Assembly: GCA_964449895.1 (NCBI GenBank)
Contig: CAYVBY010000012.1
Coordinates: forward strand, 1 to 64,000
DNA: 64,000 nucleotides
Reading direction: 5' to 3'
Origin: Intestinibacter sp964449895
Lineage (GTDB): Bacteria; Bacillota; Clostridia; Peptostreptococcales; Peptostreptococcaceae
Part shown: positions 61,812-64,000 of the stretch, piece by piece
Position numbering within the stretch: position 1 is the first letter of the stretch
Layout of the letters: the number at the start of each line of letters is the position of its first letter
Position numbers and translations under genes: made by a program
Notes under the pieces: model-generated
Database searches by the model: none
Seen by the model: the letters and a program-made list of their open reading frames with translations, nothing else
Told to the model about the DNA's origin: nothing

Positions 61812-62522
61812 TTATACTTGTTCTTTATTAGTTTTATATTTATAAAAGTAAACAGTTAAAATATATTCCATATATGTTTTTAATACTCCATTGTCTTCAA
61901 GTGGATCTAGCAGTTTTCTAGTAGCATGTAAATCACAATATCCAAGTAACATTACACCAACTATATCATCACCTAATTTATCAAATAGTTTCCATAAATT
62001 TTCTTTACTTAAGTCATTAATTTTAAAAAATATCAAAAGCATCATATGGTATCTTACATATTTAAAAAGTTTTTCAGTAGTTGCATCACTTAATCCGATT
62101 TTTTTACCTAAATTAAGTACCAATTCTCCACCAGTTACATCATGTCCTCTAAAATGTGATCTTCCTGTTTCGTCCACAGTCTTAGCCGCTGGTTTTCCTA
62201 TATCATGTAAAAAAACTCCTAATTTTAGAATTTCTAGTGTTAAAAAACCAGATTCATCTTTTGAATTCAAATACTCCAAAACTTGTTTTCTTAAATGACT
62301 TGGTATAAATTTTTCTGTTCTTAATATACTTTCAAACTGTATTAATGTATATAGAGAATGTTGAAAAGTATTTACTATATGATATTTACATTTTCCAACT
62401 TCTTTCATATCTTTAATACTGGGGATTAGTTCTTCTAATAAACCTTGTTTATCTAATTCATCAATTCTATTAGATGTATCTTCATATTTTAAACACTCTA
62501 ATAATTGTTTTCCTATATCCAT
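61812..62522 (-). CDS. HD-domain phosphohydrolase-like protein
   Basis: 236-aa soluble protein. A metal-binding HD domain is visible: an early H (FQHSLYTLIQFE), the HD pair in GVFLHDIGKPAAKT, and HFRGHDVTGGELVLNLG, an arrangement like that of the HD domain of CCA-adding tRNA nucleotidyltransferases but without a nucleotidyltransferase domain. A phosphodiesterase or nucleotidase activity is likely; the substrate is unknown. AGGGGTG precedes the ATG. It lies downstream of rsmI (33-base gap). Confidence 0.82.
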   Translation of the reverse strand: MDIGKQLLECLKYEDTSNRIDELDKQGLLEELIPSIKDMKEVGKCKYHIVNTFQHSLYTLIQFESILRTEKFIPSHLRKQVLEYLNSKDESGFLTLEILKLGVFLHDIGKPAAKTVDETGRSHFRGHDVTGGELVLNLGKKIGLSDATTEKLFKYVRYHMMLLIFFKINDLSKENLWKLFDKLGDDIVGVMLLGYCDLHATRKLLDPLEDNGVLKTYMEYILTVYFYKYKTNKEQV

Positions 62523-62555
62523 GTAATCACCCCTATTTTTAATATACTTTTTTTA

Positions 62556-63389
62556 CTATAAATCTAATACTTGTTTATATACAACATCTTTTTTTAGTTT
62601 TCTATCCTTGCATACAGTTTTTATAGCATCTTTTTTGCTAATACCACTATTCATTAGCTCTATAACATATTCTCTATCGGTTAAACTATCATAATTATTT
62701 TTAGATTGTTTTTCTCCTTCAAATCCACTAACAATTAAAACAAATTCACCCTTTATTTCCTTTTCTTCATAAATTTTAAGGACTGTTTCAATATCTTCTC
62801 TTATTATTTCTTGATATTTTTTAGTAAGTTCTCTATTTACTGCTATTTTTCTGTTTCCAAGAATCTTTAACATATCTTTTAGTGTATCTTTTAATCTATG
62901 TGGTGATTCATAAAAAATCATAGTTCTATCTTCTTCTTTTATTTCTTCTAGTCTAGCTCTTCGTATTTTTTTATCTCTATCTAAAAATCCTTCAAATACA
63001 AATTTGTGAGTATCTAAACCTGAACCAACTAAAGCAACTGCAAATGCAGTAGCACCAGGTAATACATCAATTTCTATATTATTTTCTATAGCTTGTTTTA
63101 TTAAATCTTCACCTGGGTCTGATATTCCAGGCATTCCTGCATCACTTATTAAAGCTATATTTTCCCCGTCCAATAATTTATTTATTAAATAATCACCTTT
63201 AGTATCTTTATTATGTTCAAAATAACTTGTCAGAGGTTTTGAAATTTCAAAGTGATTTAAAAGCTTTATACTATGTCTTGTATCTTCTGCAGCTATTAAA
63301 TCAACTTCATTTAATACTCTTAATGTTCTATATGTTATATCTTCCAAGTTTCCTATAGGTGTTGGACATATATATAATTTTCCACTCAT
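62556..63389 (-). CDS. rsmI: 16S rRNA C1402 2'-O-methyltransferase
   Basis: 277-aa tetrapyrrole-methylase-fold enzyme methylating the ribose of C1402. LYICPTPIGNLEDITYRTLRVL, EDTRHSIKLLNHF, SDAGMPGISDPGEDLI and FYESPHRLKDTL are diagnostic. It starts 1 base after the stop of the upstream methyltransferase gene, in the common trmN6-rsmI order. Confidence 0.95.
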   Translation of the reverse strand: MSGKLYICPTPIGNLEDITYRTLRVLNEVDLIAAEDTRHSIKLLNHFEISKPLTSYFEHNKDTKGDYLINKLLDGENIALISDAGMPGISDPGEDLIKQAIENNIEIDVLPGATAFAVALVGSGLDTHKFVFEGFLDRDKKIRRARLEEIKEEDRTMIFYESPHRLKDTLKDMLKILGNRKIAVNRELTKKYQEIIREDIETVLKIYEEKEIKGEFVLIVSGFEGEKQSKNNYDSLTDREYVIELMNSGISKKDAIKTVCKDRKLKKDVVYKQVLDL

Positions 63390-63390
63390 A

Positions 63391-64000
63391 TTATTCTCCT
63401 ATATCTTCATTGGCATATATTTTTCTTATTTCTTCTGTGTAATTTCCATCGTCTCCATATACATATAGAGGATCTAAAATTTTAAGTTCTGGTCTTCCAT
63501 CTTTACTAAACTCTACTAACATTAAGTTAGGAGCTTTTCCAACTTTTGGATGTACAAACTGAATTACTTTAGGTTCTAATCTATATTTTCTTCCTAACTC
63601 TATAATATCTACTAATCTAGTAGGTCTGTGTATCATAAAGAATTTACCTCTAGGCATTACAAGTCTCGAAGCTGCCCTTATTACATCTTCTAAATTACAC
63701 ATTATTTCATGTCTAGAAATTGCTTTTTTGTCGTTAGGATTTTTTATTCCATCAATATGCATATATGGTGGATTTGATGTTGCTACATGAAATCCATGTA
63801 CTTCTAATTTTTTATCTATAGTTTTTATGTCTGCATTTATGATTTCTACTCTATCTTCTAAATCATTTAATTTTACAGATCTTGTTGCCATTTCGTATAC
63901 TTCTTCTTGTATTTCTACTCCTATAATTTTGCTAGCTTCACTTTTTCCAGCTATTAATATAGGTATTATTCCTGTACCTGTACCTAAATCAACTACCTTT
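63391..64000 (-). CDS. tRNA1(Val)-type adenine N6-methyltransferase, 5' end cut off
   Basis: SAM-dependent methyltransferase of the TrmN6/YabB family. The frame stays open to the window edge, beyond the internal ATG at 63891. The part before that ATG encodes motif I (VVDLGTGTGIIPILI) and the acidic loop IIGVEIQEEVYEMA. The catalytic NPPY motif is in VATSNPPYMHIDG. The N-terminus is outside the window, so length cannot be judged. Its target base is inferred from the family. Confidence 0.85.
   Translation of the reverse strand, partial: KVVDLGTGTGIIPILIAGKSEASKIIGVEIQEEVYEMATRSVKLNDLEDRVEIINADIKTIDKKLEVHGFHVATSNPPYMHIDGIKNPNDKKAISRHEIMCNLEDVIRAASRLVMPRGKFFMIHRPTRLVDIIELGRKYRLEPKVIQFVHPKVGKAPNLMLVEFSKDGRPELKILDPLYVYGDDGNYTEEIRKIYANEDIGE

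Noticed and set aside
1..64000. CRISPR arrays, insertion sequences, prophage or integrase genes.
   Set aside because: No regularly spaced repeats, transposase, integrase or phage structural genes were seen; gene order is conserved core throughout.

Overview
The window is AT-rich (well under one-third G+C by eye) and carries a low-GC, endospore-forming Firmicutes chromosome. Gene content and order point to the Peptostreptococcaceae, near Clostridioides, Paeniclostridium, Romboutsia or Intestinibacter. The evidence is the block ndoA - antitoxin - gerS-like - acpS - atp operon, the block rho - rpmE - tdk - yqhQ - prmC - prfA, and the block metG - tatD - rnmV - rsmA. The genus cannot be fixed from sequence reading alone. 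I saw no phage, insertion sequence, CRISPR array or tRNA gene. About nine in ten genes lie on the minus strand.

Layout. 1-430: two tandem rRNA-type promoters firing leftward out of the window. 431-5500: small orphan genes, a C-terminal processing protease, 5-formyl-THF cyclo-ligase, a PrcB-like protein, an NdoA/MazF toxin with its antitoxin, a GerS-like germination lipoprotein and acpS. 5575-12600: a complete F1Fo ATP synthase operon (atpZ-I-B-E-F-H-A-G-D-C). Its c subunit carries the Na+ ligand signature, and its epsilon subunit lacks the usual C-terminal domain. 12685-24780: nucleotide salvage (comEB, upp, tdk), rpiB, tRNA t6A synthesis (Sua5), a ZIP transporter, prfA-prmC, yqhQ, rpmE, rho (with an Asn-rich insertion), glpX and galU. 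24886-36283: an exported M3 peptidase, then the sporulation/division block spoIIE, ppx/gppA, divIC, yabQ, yabP, rqcP, hup, yabN/mazG, spoVB-like and spoVT, in nearly Bacillus subtilis order. 36598-47485: prsA, mfd, pth, two type IV pilus genes (prepilin peptidase and pilT), prs, glmU, spoVG (with a consensus sigma-H promoter) and purR.

47717-64000: murC on the plus strand, two poorly characterised proteins, a cation efflux transporter, rsmA, rnmV, a DUF3786-type protein, tatD, and metG under a Met-specific T-box riboswitch. Then come the spore maturation genes spmA-spmB, pncB with an Lrp/AsnC regulator on the plus strand, an HD-domain protein, rsmI, and a tRNA1(Val)-type methyltransferase cut by the window edge.

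Most of the window is core housekeeping and sporulation. The points most worth a second look are: RBS-containing hairpins placed directly before the start codons of spoIIE, pepF and yabP; the prion-like Asn-rich segment of Rho; the truncated epsilon and Na+-type c subunits of the ATP synthase; gerS without a neighbouring alanine racemase; a two-gene type IV pilus remnant; a 45-bp near-perfect palindrome; and two very small genes of 39 and 36 codons.
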